A DNA stretch of 64,000 nucleotides. Source: Scortum barcoo. Its lineage: Eukaryota > Chordata > Actinopteri > Centrarchiformes > Terapontidae. Below the pieces are notes generated by a model, which saw nothing but the letters and a program-made list of their open reading frames with translations, was not told where the DNA came from and searched no databases. How positions within the stretch are numbered: position 1 is the stretch's first letter; each line of letters starts with the position of its first letter. The DNA lies in NCBI GenBank assembly GCA_023238725.1, contig CM041551.1, positions 8,793,759 to 8,857,758 on the forward strand, in the 5' to 3' direction. Below are positions 1 through 10,982 of this stretch, one piece after another. A program made the translations under genes and the position numbers.

Positions 1-559
1 AATACACACCTCGGCATCTAATTCTGCCTAAAAATCCGAAACCTCTGCAGCGTTACAAGGCCCTCTGCTTCCATTTCCACATACCTTGATCCTGGTGTTG
101 TGTCACTAATAGAGGTGATGTACTGTTTATTTTATTGATCATGTGTTTTATCCGAGCATCAATGCAGGGTTCACTCACTGGCATGCACATTCCCTTTATC
201 AAAACAGACACTGGACCTCTGCTTTGAGGCTTTCATCAGGCAAAAACACCCATTATGGTCTCTGACTGGCTGGCTCGCTCAGGAGAGAAAAAAAAATACT
301 GCTGGTGTTCCCCTGACACGCAACATCCCAATTATGCCCACACAGACGAGAGTATACACTTACACAGGTCACAAACAGACAAACAGACTCACACACACAC
401 ACACACACACACAGCAGCAGCAACATAAGCACTTATAATGTTGTTTCAAGCTCTGACACACATTTTTTTGTGTGCACAGATGTATAGTAACTGCTTTATA
501 CACAGACATACAGTAAGTACTTTACTTTTTGTTATACCAGAAACACACATGCACACACA

Positions 560-595
<36 letters not shown>

Positions 596-1320
596 AGTAT
601 GCACGTTCATTGAGCCTGTGGTTGTGTTTTCAGGCTGAGGAAGTGCAGGAATGTCAGAATGGAGGCTGATCTGATGGTCAGGAGAGTGTCCTCCTGAATA
701 ACCCTCGACACACACACACTCAGACACACACAAACTATTTACAGCTAAACACACAACACAGAGAGAGAGAGAGAGAATGAGATGGTCTACCACACCACAC
801 CTTCCCGACATGTCTTATCACCCCCCATCCTCCCCTCCCTGCAGCCCTTTTCCACCATCCCTCCTGTCTGCCCCCTATTGCCCCCCTCCCCTCTCCTACC
901 ACCACTGTTCTCCCACCGCCCACCCACCCCCACCTCCCCACCTCGAGGGAGAAAAGGCTGACTTGCATTCAGCAGCATCTCTCAGGAAAGAAGAAATGAA
1001 TAAAAGAAAGGAGACGTCCCGTTGACAGTCAATGTCTGCGCTGCCAGGAGCCAAAATAACTGTCAGCAAATGCTCGGGACAGTCCAAAATGCCACAGAGA
1101 CAAAAAAAAAATAATAATAAAAGATTGATAAATAAATAAATAAATACCTGAAATATGAAAGAAAGAAAACCATACTGTCACCTTCAAAAAAAAAAAAAAC
1201 GAAAGAATTAGGAGTGAGGAAATTGCAGCAGAGCCGACAGCATTGTTCATCCAGTCATGTACAGTTTGTATGTAGGAACCCTGAAAGACTAGTTGTTGCT
1301 ATGGTGTGAAGGGAAATGGG
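1..1320. other. Noncoding, microsatellite-rich stretch
   Basis: No recognisable gene. It holds (CA)n tracts at 388-413 and 563-593, a shorter CA tract near 711-731, (GA)n at about 759-775, a C-rich run at about 819-945, (AAAT)n at about 1127-1145 and poly-A at 1184-1199. Open frames on both strands here are translations of these repeats. If the downstream polyadenylation signal is real, this stretch could be the upstream part of a long plus-strand 3'UTR. Confidence 0.7.
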
Positions 1321-1805
1321 CGCCCTAATAATAAACTATGAATACAATGAAGTAATTTTGCCCAAGTGAGTGCAGTTACAGTCACTGAAATGTGTCACAT
1401 GTATTTTATGTCCTTCAAGGAGCACAATAGAAGCCAGTCTATCCAGCCCAGCGCCATGCTGATCACAACCTCACCGTTTGCTGCAAACCGACTGTAGTGT
1501 ACACACTTGTCCCTTTTGTAGGTACAGTCATTGCGCAGCTTTGTTCCCATGCAGTGCAGTGTTGTGAAGCATAATTAATGTACCTTTGATTCCAATAACA
1601 GCTTGTGTGTTAGAAATTACATGACAAGATGCCTTATTATTATTTCTAAATATTCACTTGTATAATTCTGAATGGTAATTGGGCTACTTTTGTTCGTGCC
1701 ACAGTGCGGCTGATTGTATAAGTGTTCACGTTTGATTCATGAGTGCACTTTAGCCAATTGCAATCTGTTTTAACATTATGAAATAAAGTTTGTTCTCAAG
1801 CGCAG
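1321..1805 (+). other. Candidate terminal part of a 3'UTR with polyadenylation site
   Basis: A repeat-free, AT-leaning block ends in an AATAAA hexamer at 1782-1787. About 15-20 bases later comes a possible cleavage point (CAAG/CGCA) followed by a GT-rich stretch (AGTGTGTCC). This is the usual arrangement of a vertebrate poly(A) site. The coding part would lie left of the window. A chance AATAAA in AT-rich spacer is the alternative; the GT-rich downstream element and lack of repeats favour a real site only modestly. Confidence 0.4.
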
Positions 1806-1849
1806 CATGATCAGTGTGTCCATGTATCTCTATTTATTACAACAACCTG

Positions 1850-2300
1850 TGAGGCGCTGACAGACTCCAACTCCAACACCCCAGCTTTTTCTCTAACGAT
1901 CATTAATTGCAATAGATCTGAGAAAGCCTGGATGACCTTACATGTCAGTATCATACCTAGGGCTGCTTCTTAAGCCAGACATCCTAATCGAGTACATGTC
2001 TAATTTATGGGGCTGGAGTTTGCCATTAAGGGCCTGATCCATGGAATTAAATAACTAGCAGACCTTCGCTGGTCCCGGACGGTGGGCGGAGGAGGAAGGG
2101 AGATAGTGTGATGAATTGCCCACCCCTCCTCTACCTCATCCTTGACTTTGAAAAATACTGTCTCTGCGTTTTAGGTCAGCTTCTGACAACAATTAGGCAC
2201 AGCGAAACAGATAGACTGTGACCTTCTTTTCTCTCCCTTTCCTTAAGGTTTATTTTTCTTTCCCCTGCCTTATTCTGTGTGTGGAATAGAAAATTATAAT
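1850..2300. promoter_or_regulatory. CNE-like noncoding block
   Basis: A repeat-free block of mixed composition with homeodomain-type cores (CATTAATTGC near 1901, GAATTAAATAACTAG near 2043). No sustained open frame or recognisable protein is visible. It ends in a (TAA)n tract at about 2296-2311. A regulatory role is inferred from composition only. Confidence 0.3.
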
Positions 2301-2680
2301 AATAATAATAAAGGTATATGAGCTTATAGGAGTAAATATGCATAGATTATCTGAAAAGTGACAGGAAAATGGCAGGGGAGAAAATAAGCACATATATGAG
2401 TACAGTTAAAATACTTCAGTAAGCAAAGAAAAGAAACACTTAATTTGTGGAGCAAAGAGACCCCACACATTTGTAATTTTGCAGGTATATTAAAAAAATT
2501 CTTGAACGTCATGCACAGCAGCAAGCTTTGGTGTGAGGTTCACATAAGCATCTAAGCATCTCATATAAAGGGTAAGAATGAAACGATAGCGTAAATAAAC
2601 ACTACGAAATAACACATCTTTATTAACAGACGTGTCATTTAACTTATTTTCCACTGAATATTTTCATGGACGTCGCTATT
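2301..2680. other. AT-rich spacer
   Basis: Nothing recognisable. Low GC, scattered A/T runs, no long repeat and no convincing splice-bounded open frame. Confidence 0.6.
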
Positions 2681-2689
2681 GATCTTGCA

Positions 2690-3130
2690 ATGTGACAGAG
2701 GTCAAGCCAGCTAATTCCCTTTTTCATTAGAGCAAAGCCCCCCAAATTCTCTTAGTAGATCTGCCTCTTAGGGGCATCCAATCTCCTGCCTCTCCCAATG
2801 ACATGAATATAAGCCCGCGCTGATGGGGCCTGGTGTAAATGTATTAGCCCTGCGCCTGTGCCCCTAGCACAGCCAGCCATAATTATGTTAGGAACCAACG
2901 AGACAGCTGGGAAATCAATATGCTAAGACAGATTGAGTGGAGATGTGTGGCCAGTGGAGTGGGAATAGAGAGGCATGGCAGCTCCCTGCGGTGCGAAGGG
3001 GCTAGAGTCGACGATTAAGCCATAGACTTAGCATTTACTGCTAGGATTCACTGCCTGAATCTAGTTAGCATTTAGGGAAAGATCCCTGCGAGCAGACAGT
3101 GTTACTATTAGATAGAGGCTTCACTCGTTA
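2690..3130. promoter_or_regulatory. CNE-like noncoding block
   Basis: A long repeat-free block with balanced composition, distinct from the AT-rich flanks. It has TAATTATG near 2880 and several TAGCATTTA-like repeats near 3030-3080. Stops interrupt all frames, so it does not look like coding sequence. It resembles the tetrapod-fish conserved elements found around developmental genes, but this is not demonstrated. Confidence 0.35.
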
Positions 3131-4035
3131 GCTGAGTGGCCTATCATCTTCTGGGGTTGGGCAGGGCGGCAGCAGTCTTCCAACACGCTCGATGCTTACA
3201 GCTTGAATCGGTGGATCCTGTGATCTCTGATCACTTAGTAAGAATTTCATCACCATTTACAGCAGATTTTAGCTTGAAAATCTGGAATCAACTAACACCG
3301 TGCAGAGGGATTGGAATCGAACAGTGGTTTAATGAATGAATTCTTGGAAAAAGATCACGTCCTCTCAGTTGCTGATATTCTGAACTGATTTTTGATTACA
3401 CCATCATTATTTGAATCTGGAAAAAAATACATTGTTGTCCATGTTTTTTAACATGAGCTTTTTAATTTAGATAATGAGTAATGTCTGCACTTCCTGTAGT
3501 TCAGTTATGGCTTTTCACCACAGCTGCAAATACTCCTCACTGTAAGAAAGACTATATTAAAAATAAAAGCCTATGTGTATGATTCATATGTGTTATATTT
3601 TGAAGCAAATCAATGGCATGTTTTCAAAATATGACAAAAGTCACCATCCTGACCTGCAGAGGATTGCAAGTGGCTGAGCAGGAAGTGGATGATGAGAAGG
3701 ACCAGGGTGAAGCAGGACAAGTGGAGCTGAGTCAAATGAACTGTCTGTTTGGTCTTAACTTTGATGATAGTCTGCCTAAACCAAAGCCCTGCTGTAATTT
3801 ATATTCAATTAAGGAGGGGGGCTGCCGAATGAAGAACAAAAGCTTGCAGGGAGAGGGGGTGGTGGGGGTCAGTCTGTTAAGGTGGAGCGGTATAGAGACT
3901 AGAGGGGTGCAGAGAGTGTGGGGTTGCATCTGCTCTCAGCCCCAATCAGCGGCCTCGAAAGGCACCGTCCCCTAACAATGGGCCCCATCAGTGCATAGAG
4001 CGGAGTCACAGGCGTAAATGCACCCAATAAGTGCG
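3131..4035. other. Noncoding spacer with one unrecognised open frame
   Basis: Mostly AT-rich with no repeats of note. A 120-codon open frame at 3613-3975 on the plus strand has mixed composition and no recognisable domain. It starts in AT-rich spacer and I do not treat it as a gene. The purine-rich end (3840-3930) explains part of its openness. Confidence 0.5.
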
Positions 4036-4480
4036 CAATTTCTGCCCATATGACCATCCTGACACAATTGCTCTAATTTTCCTCCTTTGAAATGACTGAT
4101 AAAAGACTTAGGTAATTGCCACGCCACAGAATTTCTTCCATGATCAGGAGGAAGGAGGAGGGAGCAGTGGAGGGATGGGGAGCGACAGAGGGAGACCGTG
4201 CGTGTCTGTGTTTGTGTGAGTATGGGTGAGAAGTGACACAGCCCCAGGGCCTGAGGATGGAGAGTAGAGTGTCAGTTTGTGAAAAATCCCAAATTAATAC
4301 TTGTCGTTTCCTCTCCCCCTCTCTGAGCGGCCGTCCTCTGCCTCCACCAAGGATCTTATTAAGTGGAGGTAATTTGTCCTGACAATGTATTGGAAATCAC
4401 TCAATCAGATGACTTCTTGGAATAGATATTCAAAACATGGCGGTGTTGAGTTTAGGTGGCAGCTAATTCTAAGGCTTGTC
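4036..4480. promoter_or_regulatory. CNE-like noncoding block, two parts
   Basis: Two repeat-free parts, about 4040-4140 and 4320-4480, flank a GA/GT-rich stretch. They carry GATAAAAGAC, TTAGGTAATTGCCA and CTCAATCAGATGAC motifs. The second part is dense in AT cores without being low-complexity. No coding signal is seen. The enhancer call is inference from composition. Confidence 0.35.
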
Positions 4481-5080
4481 CGTCTCTCCATCATTGTATT
4501 TTTCCATTTTGCCATTGAAGTCAAGTGATTAAAGTCAACCAGTGAATAAAGCCTCTGTCCCCCTCACAACAACACACACTTATTAGCATTGTGACTGAAT
4601 CCAAATATTGTCTTCTTCATTCAAAAGCTGAATGAACACCTCTTTTTTCCCCAATGCCTTGTTGAAACCATGAAGCAGTGTGCGCCTGTGAGTGTGTGTG
4701 TACGTACTTGTAGGTGTTTGCGTGATGCTTGACTCTGATAGCTTGGCTCCAACCTGTGTCACTCCTCACTATGACCTTGTCCTTTGTAATCAAGCCTCTT
4801 TTATCTGATTCCCCATGTTTGTGTGCATGTGTGTGTGTTGTACCCACACCCATCTCATTGGAACACCGTGTATTCTGCACTGTGTCCTCGCTTGATTGGA
4901 GTTCAGTTACAGGGCTTGATAGAGAGGTAGACGATGAGCAGAGGGAGGCAGAGGAAAATGGATAACAGAATAGTAGTTTAGTCGCCTCACTAACTAACTA
5001 ACCCGGCCGCACTTCCAATCAGCTTCTTAAAACAGTGTGTGTGTGTGTGTGACAGAGTCTTGAGGTGCTGATTCTATACA
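4481..5080. other. Noncoding spacer with short GT tracts
   Basis: Contains GT-rich tracts near 4690-4720, 4820-4840 and 5034-5051. Open frames on both strands between about 4617 and 4965 derive partly from these tracts and show no domain. Nothing else is recognised. Confidence 0.6.
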
Positions 5081-5084
5081 CAGT

Positions 5085-5480
5085 CTCTGCCAGTGCCTGG
5101 GTAATGTTGGCTAATAGCTTAATCAATACTTATTATGGCCCTATTGGTTCACTAAAGTGAGAACAGAACCTCGCCATGCACAGCGCCTCGGTGGCGAGAA
5201 AGAAAGACGGACGAGGAGAGGAGAGGAGGAAGGAGAAGAAGTGTCTCCTCCTGATCCAGATGGACAGCCTAACCTCCCTCATGGGATTTCCTCATTCAGG
5301 AATCCAATTTTCCCAATGTGATTGACGTGGATTGGATCCAGTGGAAAAAGGCTAACTCTTTTAGCTCCTCCAATAAAGTGCTAATGCGCCTTGTCCCTGA
5401 TTTTCCAACTTCTCCCTCCTCAACTAGACCCTTCGTCTGCAATTAGCGCGGCCAAGACAGTGGGCGGTCCAGAAGATTAA
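5085..5480. promoter_or_regulatory. CNE-like noncoding block
   Basis: Repeat-free except for a purine-rich insert at about 5195-5240. Includes CTTAATCAATACTTATTATGG near 5120, GATTGACGTGG near 5321 and CAATTAGCGCGG near 5440. These resemble homeodomain and PBX-type cores. No open frame of interest. The regulatory role is inferred. Confidence 0.35.
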
Positions 5481-6700
5481 GTGATGGGGAGAACGAGCAA
5501 GAGTGGTGGAGTTAACGGGAGAGCATGAGCAAGAGAGAGAAGAGGTGATTAGTTAGAAACGGTAGTGATACTAGCAGTGACTGAACACCATGTTCTTAGA
5601 AATACAGTCAAATGAAGTAGGAAAGATTAAACACAAAACTTGATGAAATTGGTGCAGTTGATATCAGTAGTTTCACACTTTCCATGTTATTTGTTTTACT
5701 GTTGTAGCAGTAGTAGTACTAGTTGTAACAGTAATAGAACATTTATACTGCTGGTTTACGAGAGAACGCTGTATGTTGAAACAAAAAAAATTAATGTGCT
5801 GTAACATTAAAATGACTGACTCTAATGGAATAAACAACAGAGAGAGAGAGAGAGATGGTAACACTGTGAAATGACCATCAGGCAGTGTTTGTTAATAAGT
5901 CCAAATATCCATTTGCAAGAAACAATTAATGAAATTGAAAAGTACATTCTAAATGCACCAGTTAATTAAATGTATATGCCGGTGCAGCCTTCATTAAATC
6001 AGAATGCTACAATGCTATAATGATATTTATTTAGCAAATTATTATGCCCAGTTAATGACACAATATAAATTGGAAAAATGTGAACCTTTGTTGTTCATTA
6101 TCAAGCTAAGCATCTTCTTAAAGCAAAATAAACATTTAAATTTTGTGGAAACTGATAAATAGATGTTTTACATACAGCAAACAACATGGCAAAATGAGCT
6201 GTGCTCATCTCATTAGCCTGTTTGCATCACAGCTCGGAGCAAAATAAAAGATGTATGTGATTGAACTACAAAATTACGCTGGTTCTTTATTTTCATCGAC
6301 AAAATTGTTGAACATTTGATCATATGTGTGTATCTGTAGTTTAAGTATTTACTTATTTTGTCTGGAATTGGGAAGTAGCTATTCTTATACATAACTTTCA
6401 TTTAGAAAGAAAATCTACGTATTATGTTTTTCAGCTGAAAACACTTAAAGGCCTGTTTTCCAGCTGTTCACAAACACCACAGATGTAAAAATACTTTTAA
6501 TTGCATCAGAAAGAATGAATTATTCTACATATGATTTGTCCTTGGGTTATGGATTGATGTTGTTGTGCAGTGTTATGTTCTGCATGTTGGACTTGAATTA
6601 GCTTTGATGAGGACACAGCTGCGCAGGTGTAGTGCATCCATCTAGCATCACTGCTATGGGAATTTTGCATTTGACAAGCCATCCAAACGCAGCATGAGAA
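5481..6700. other. AT-rich spacer
   Basis: No gene, no transposon hallmark and no long repeat. A short (AG)n tract sits at about 5840-5855. The stretch 5880-6160 is very AT-rich with several TTAATTAAA-type cores. Nothing else can be supported. Confidence 0.6.
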
Positions 6701-7012
6701 TCAGTCTAACCACTGGTGCAACATGGGTGTGTCTGCCACAATATCCCCTGCTGCGTTTTGTGCATCTTTTGTGACTCCATTTCTACCTAATGGCTTCACT
6801 AGTCAGGGCCTCTTTCAACAGCCACCTGTCTCCCAGCTGCCATCATCAGACCAGCATGCAGTGAAATGGACATGCCATGAAAACTCGCAGTGGAGTACGG
6901 CAGAGATGTAGAATAAGGAGATCGGATACCGCGATGTAATGTTCTGCATTAGTAGCTGTGCTACAGCAGTATAGTGTGCAAAATGTTGTGAATAGGCTCT
7001 GATTGGCAAGAA

Positions 7013-7039
7013 ACACACACACACACACACACACACACA
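7013..7039. repeat. (AC)n microsatellite
   Basis: Uninterrupted dinucleotide tract of about 27 bases. It produces the CVCVCV-type open frames on the minus strand here, which are not genes. Confidence 0.95.
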
Positions 7040-7161
7040 GGATGAAAAAGCGACACACATACATACACACCAATCTTGCAAGCTCTCGTTTCTGTTCACA
7101 GGAACCTTGCAGGAACCTTGCAGGGAAAAGGAGGAGGGCTCACCGCAGGAAACGGGAGCAT

Positions 7162-7179
7162 TGATTGACAGATTAATCA
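7162..7179 (+). promoter_or_regulatory. Compound TALE/homeodomain site (PBX-MEIS type)
   Basis: The sequence TGATTGACAG at 7162-7171 is the consensus heterodimer site of PBX with MEIS/PREP proteins. It is followed without a gap by ATTAATCA, whose complement TGATTAAT is a HOX/PBX-type core. The two are near-inverted around the spacer GACAG. Seen directly; binding is inference. Confidence 0.4.
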
Positions 7180-7266
7180 TTCCGGTACTGTGTGTATGTA
7201 TGTGTGCCTGCATTTGTGTGCTGTGCGTGCTCATGTCTTTCTGGTTATCTGGGAGGAAGTGAATGT

Positions 7267-7312
7267 GCATGCATGCATGCATGTGTATGTGTGTGTGTGT
7301 GTGTGTGTGTGT
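7267..7312. repeat. Compound (GCAT)n(GT)n microsatellite
   Basis: A self-complementary GCAT tetranucleotide run at 7267-7283 passes into (GT)n up to 7312. The GCAT part is palindromic and could extrude as a small cruciform. It explains the Cys-Val-rich open frame on the plus strand. Confidence 0.95.
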
Positions 7313-7319
7313 CCCTGCT

Positions 7320-8033
7320 GACCTTGACAGCTCTATGCGAGAGCAATAGCAACTTCCGAGAGTCAGTCATTCAGACACAGCTGGCGGCTTGTGACTACCA
7401 GACCCTGCAACTAACAGTTAACACCATGTCTGCTCTACAATTATCCACAGAGAGAACACTTATCAACCACCTACCAACCACCAGTTTATAATTGCTCTGC
7501 ATTACAGCGTAATACTTTACCTAACCCATTTAAATATCATGAGGTGTAATTACCAGCTTTAGATAATGGGTAATTAGTAATATTGTAATGACTTTAATAC
7601 CTTAACCAACTCGTCATTAGCTTTTGGGTTCTTAAGTCAGGATGGTTAAATCTATTGTGTCCCTTTTTTTTCTGTGGCTAAGCCGAAAGCATTCTCTAGG
7701 TAAGTTTTTTAGAATTTAAATGAGTTCAGGTTGCTACTAAAACAGCACACACAGCTCGATTTCTCACTCTATCTCGGGCTCTGCTGTACGGTAGCCTGGG
7801 TCGACCCTATTCCCACCTCATGGCTCCCGAGGGCCTGACCCTGAACTCGGTCACCTCTGACAGCTCCTTAATATCATCTCCAGCCCCCCAGCCACTGATC
7901 CTAGAACAGATATTTTCTTATCCTTCTAATGGTTAAGGTTAGGGAGCTGGTCCAGGGTAATCTGACCCTGAATCTGTGGTGGGAGACAAGTTATTCCTCA
8001 GGCGTCTGTGTTGCTCGACAAACAGAGAGAGAG
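7320..8033. other. Noncoding stretch with one stop-free GC-balanced segment
   Basis: No repeats. From 7724 to 7933 one plus frame stays open for 70 codons in GC-balanced sequence, preceded by TTCAG at 7725-7729 that could act as a splice acceptor. It holds an in-frame ATG at 7820. No protein family is recognised and no matching donor is evident, so it is not called as an exon. Confidence 0.35.
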
Positions 8034-8052
8034 GCGAGCCAGGGGGCAGTGT
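8034..8052 (+). promoter_or_regulatory. CTCF-like motif
   Basis: GCCAGGGGGCAGTG fits the core of the vertebrate CTCF motif (ACCAGGGGGCGC type) with few mismatches. A single match in 64 kb may be chance. If real it could mark an insulator or loop anchor. Confidence 0.25.
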
Positions 8053-9250
8053 GGGTCTAGCAACCCACCCTATAGCAAGGTTGTGGAGCGTGTGCGGGGT
8101 GTTTGTTTGCATGTGTTTGCGTGTGGGCGCGTGTTTGTATGACTTAGTTTTCTGAGCAATAAATACATGCTTGCATATCTCTGACAATTTTGTTTATGCA
8201 TGAAAGACCAGGTCTCCTTTTCACCTTTTGTACATGCATGACTGTGGACATGCAGGTGTTTGAATGTGTGCGCCTGCTTGCGTGTGTGTTGGACTCACAG
8301 AGGCAAGGGAGATGTCATGTTCAGTTTGTGTTTGCCTAACCCTGTGGTCTTCACCCCTAATAGCAGGGTCTATGGGGTGTAGACACATGCCAATATTCAT
8401 TGGCAGTTGAATCAAGCCACTTAGATACCATCTGTAAACAGGACTCAGAGGGCCTTGAATTAAAGCGAGGGCTGGAAACAGTGGAGCTCACTGCAGAGAT
8501 TACCAAAGGTTCAACACAGGTTAATGGGCTTTGTTACCATAGATCAGTTATATAGATATTGGCAGGGCTCAGCTGAAAACCTCACATGTCTTACATTTCC
8601 GTGTTGAATTACAAGTTATTGTTGTCCTTACTTTGTAGAGAATGCTACATTAACTTAAAAGCCTGATAATTAGGTAAATGATCAGATTTCAAATTAAGTA
8701 CAGATTAGATATAGGTATCAATGACAAAATTAATTAAGTACAATGCTGAGTTTACTTGCAATTAGACCTTGATTCAAAGTCACATTTCTGATTTGACTCG
8801 CAGTGTGCCTCAGTTATGTCTACAGAGACACTGTGACAGATCAATATGTTTTAATGATTTGTTTACTGGTAAATTAAAATTAAGGCTTTGAATGAGAATT
8901 GCAAACTTGGAAAGGTTCAACACTTCAGTTTTTTTTCCCTGTGTATTTAAGATAATACACCAACTCTGTGCGTCATTTTAATACAACCAAACTGTATTTT
9001 TCCCTCTTCCTTTCTCTCTCCTCTCCCTCTGTCTCCCTACTCTCTTTCGCCACCATGGCGCTCTGCTCACCAACACTGATTCATAATCTATAGCCGTGCC
9101 TGGGAGACCAGCAGCTATTGATTTAACGCCTACAGTAATCCAGCGCTGTATCCGCTGCTTGTTAGAGATGCTGGGGCCTAGGAACTGGGGCTTGCAGAGG
9201 TAGCCAGAGAGGGACTAGGACTGATGGAGGAGACATTTCTGGAGCAATTC
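8053..9250. other. Noncoding spacer
   Basis: GT-rich stretches at about 8090-8140 and 8260-8290 account for the open frames here. The rest is AT-rich. A less AT-rich, repeat-free block at about 9050-9230 (CCATGGCGC, TGATTCATAATC) may be CNE-like. No gene recognised. Confidence 0.5.
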
Positions 9251-10600
9251 CTTATTAGAAAATCAGAGAATCTTGGAACTGACCCTCTAGATCAGAAATT
9301 CTACATTGCTGATATTTTCTTTTCAGTAATATTCTATATAATAACAAATAGAAAACTTCATAATGCACAGTAATATCTGAAATGAATATGTTGAGTGAAG
9401 AAAACAAAGAGTTAAGCAACATAAAACAATTTCTTTATTGTGACTCATGAAAAAGAGTACGATGCAGCATTATTCATATTAAGATGTTAATACAACATAA
9501 TGCATTTTAGTTCACATCAGAATCGTGTATCAGCTTCAGTCAGGGACGCATTTGGTTCTCTGCAAGAATCCACATGCTGTATATTTATATTGTTTACCTT
9601 ATTTACAGAGCTGTGACTAAATGTGGTGGCCTCTTATCAAAGCTTAATAATTCATATAATTAGAAATAAATATTATTTACAAATGATTTAACTACGTTTT
9701 CGCAATCAAACTTTTCAATCACAATTGTCCTTCACTAAATGGCTAGCACCAACAGAGTCAAGATCTCCTCTGTGTCTTTTACAATAACCCAGTGCTCACA
9801 CACAATAGCAGAGTCCTGCATTTGATTTGGAGTGAGCGACAGCTAAGGCAGCCTCGACATATTCATACAGAGTGCTAATCATGCATGATACAAGAATAAT
9901 AGACAATGTCGCTTTCAGTTCATTAAGCATCCAGGTAAGTGGATATGTAATTTAACTGTTAGTATCAAATCTACCTAATTTGGTCCGACCCATCCATCAT
10001 GATAATGACACCATTCTCTGAACACATTTTCAATCGTGACAGGCCTGTATATATATGAACAATAACTCTGGCATCAGAATTCTTTTCCATTACAGATAAT
10101 TATAGACCATGCGTTTTAAAATCTCTCTATGACAATGTACTTTTCTTGAGTGACAAGAAAGTATTCCTATCTGTGTACACCAATGGAAATCTGGAAATAG
10201 TGGTGAATTCCATTCAGTTTAAAAAAGTCTACATAAAAGTAGAAAAATTTCAACAGCATTTCATAACAAAACTAATGTTCATCGTTCTATCTCCACTGTA
10301 CATATTTTTACCGTTAAATGGTATGTTCTATCTAACATTGTGAGCTTTTACATACTTTACACAATGTAGATATTATGGTATTGAATACAAAAGAAAATAC
10401 AATAATATAGAACATGTGTAGGAGGACAAAAGACAGGCTAAAGAAAGGTGTGCAGTTAATTCTGTACGCTCTCTTAATCAAGATGACAGGGAGGTTGAAG
10501 AGGAGTACTTATCTCAATCAGGTACAGGCCATCAGTATGGAGACAGACAAGCACGCTGACCTTCATTAGCCTGGCCAAATAATTAGCTGACCTCGACTAA
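9251..10600. other. AT-rich spacer
   Basis: Nothing gene-like. An AATAAA on the minus strand near 9432-9437 (reads TTTATTGTG on plus) is an isolated poly(A)-type hexamer in AT-rich DNA and is not called as a transcript end. The small open frame at 10146-10343 has AT-driven codon use and no domain. Confidence 0.6.
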
Positions 10601-10900
10601 TAAGCACTCGCACTGCATGCACACACATACACACAGACAGACACACAGCATGCACTGTGGTTTGTATTTACCTCTAATGAAAAGAGGACCAACGCACAAG
10701 GCTGATTGCTTTGTTCTGATGAGTTTCTGGCTTAAGTATCCCACTTGATTGATGGATAGATGAATGGAGGGTTGGATGGATGTAGACACACAGAAAAGGA
10801 AAAGTCTGGAACAGGTGAGTGCTGCTGTTGGGCAATATGCCAACAGACAGAAAGAAGCAGAACTTTTATTGGACAAAAGGTTTTTAGTCAAGTAGTTGGG

Positions 10901-10982
10901 TATATATGTGTGTGTGTGTGTGTACATATATGTATGTGTGTGTGTGTGTGTGTGTGTGTATACACACACACAAACACACAAT
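10901..10982. repeat. Compound TA/TG/CA microsatellite with perfect palindrome
   Basis: Alternating purine-pyrimidine DNA: (TG)n, then ACATATATGTA, then a second (TG)n that switches to (CA)n at 10960/10961. The switch makes a perfect 24-bp palindrome at 10949-10972. Such DNA can form Z-DNA or a cruciform. The overlapping plus and minus open frames are repeat translations. Confidence 0.95.

Noticed and set aside
3613..3975. 120-codon plus-strand open frame
   Set aside because: No recognisable domain, starts in AT-rich spacer, ends in a purine-rich low-complexity stretch, and lacks paired splice signals.
7013..7312. Regularly spaced repeats that could be read as a CRISPR-like array
   Set aside because: They are simple dinucleotide and tetranucleotide microsatellites in eukaryotic DNA, with no spacer structure and no cas genes.
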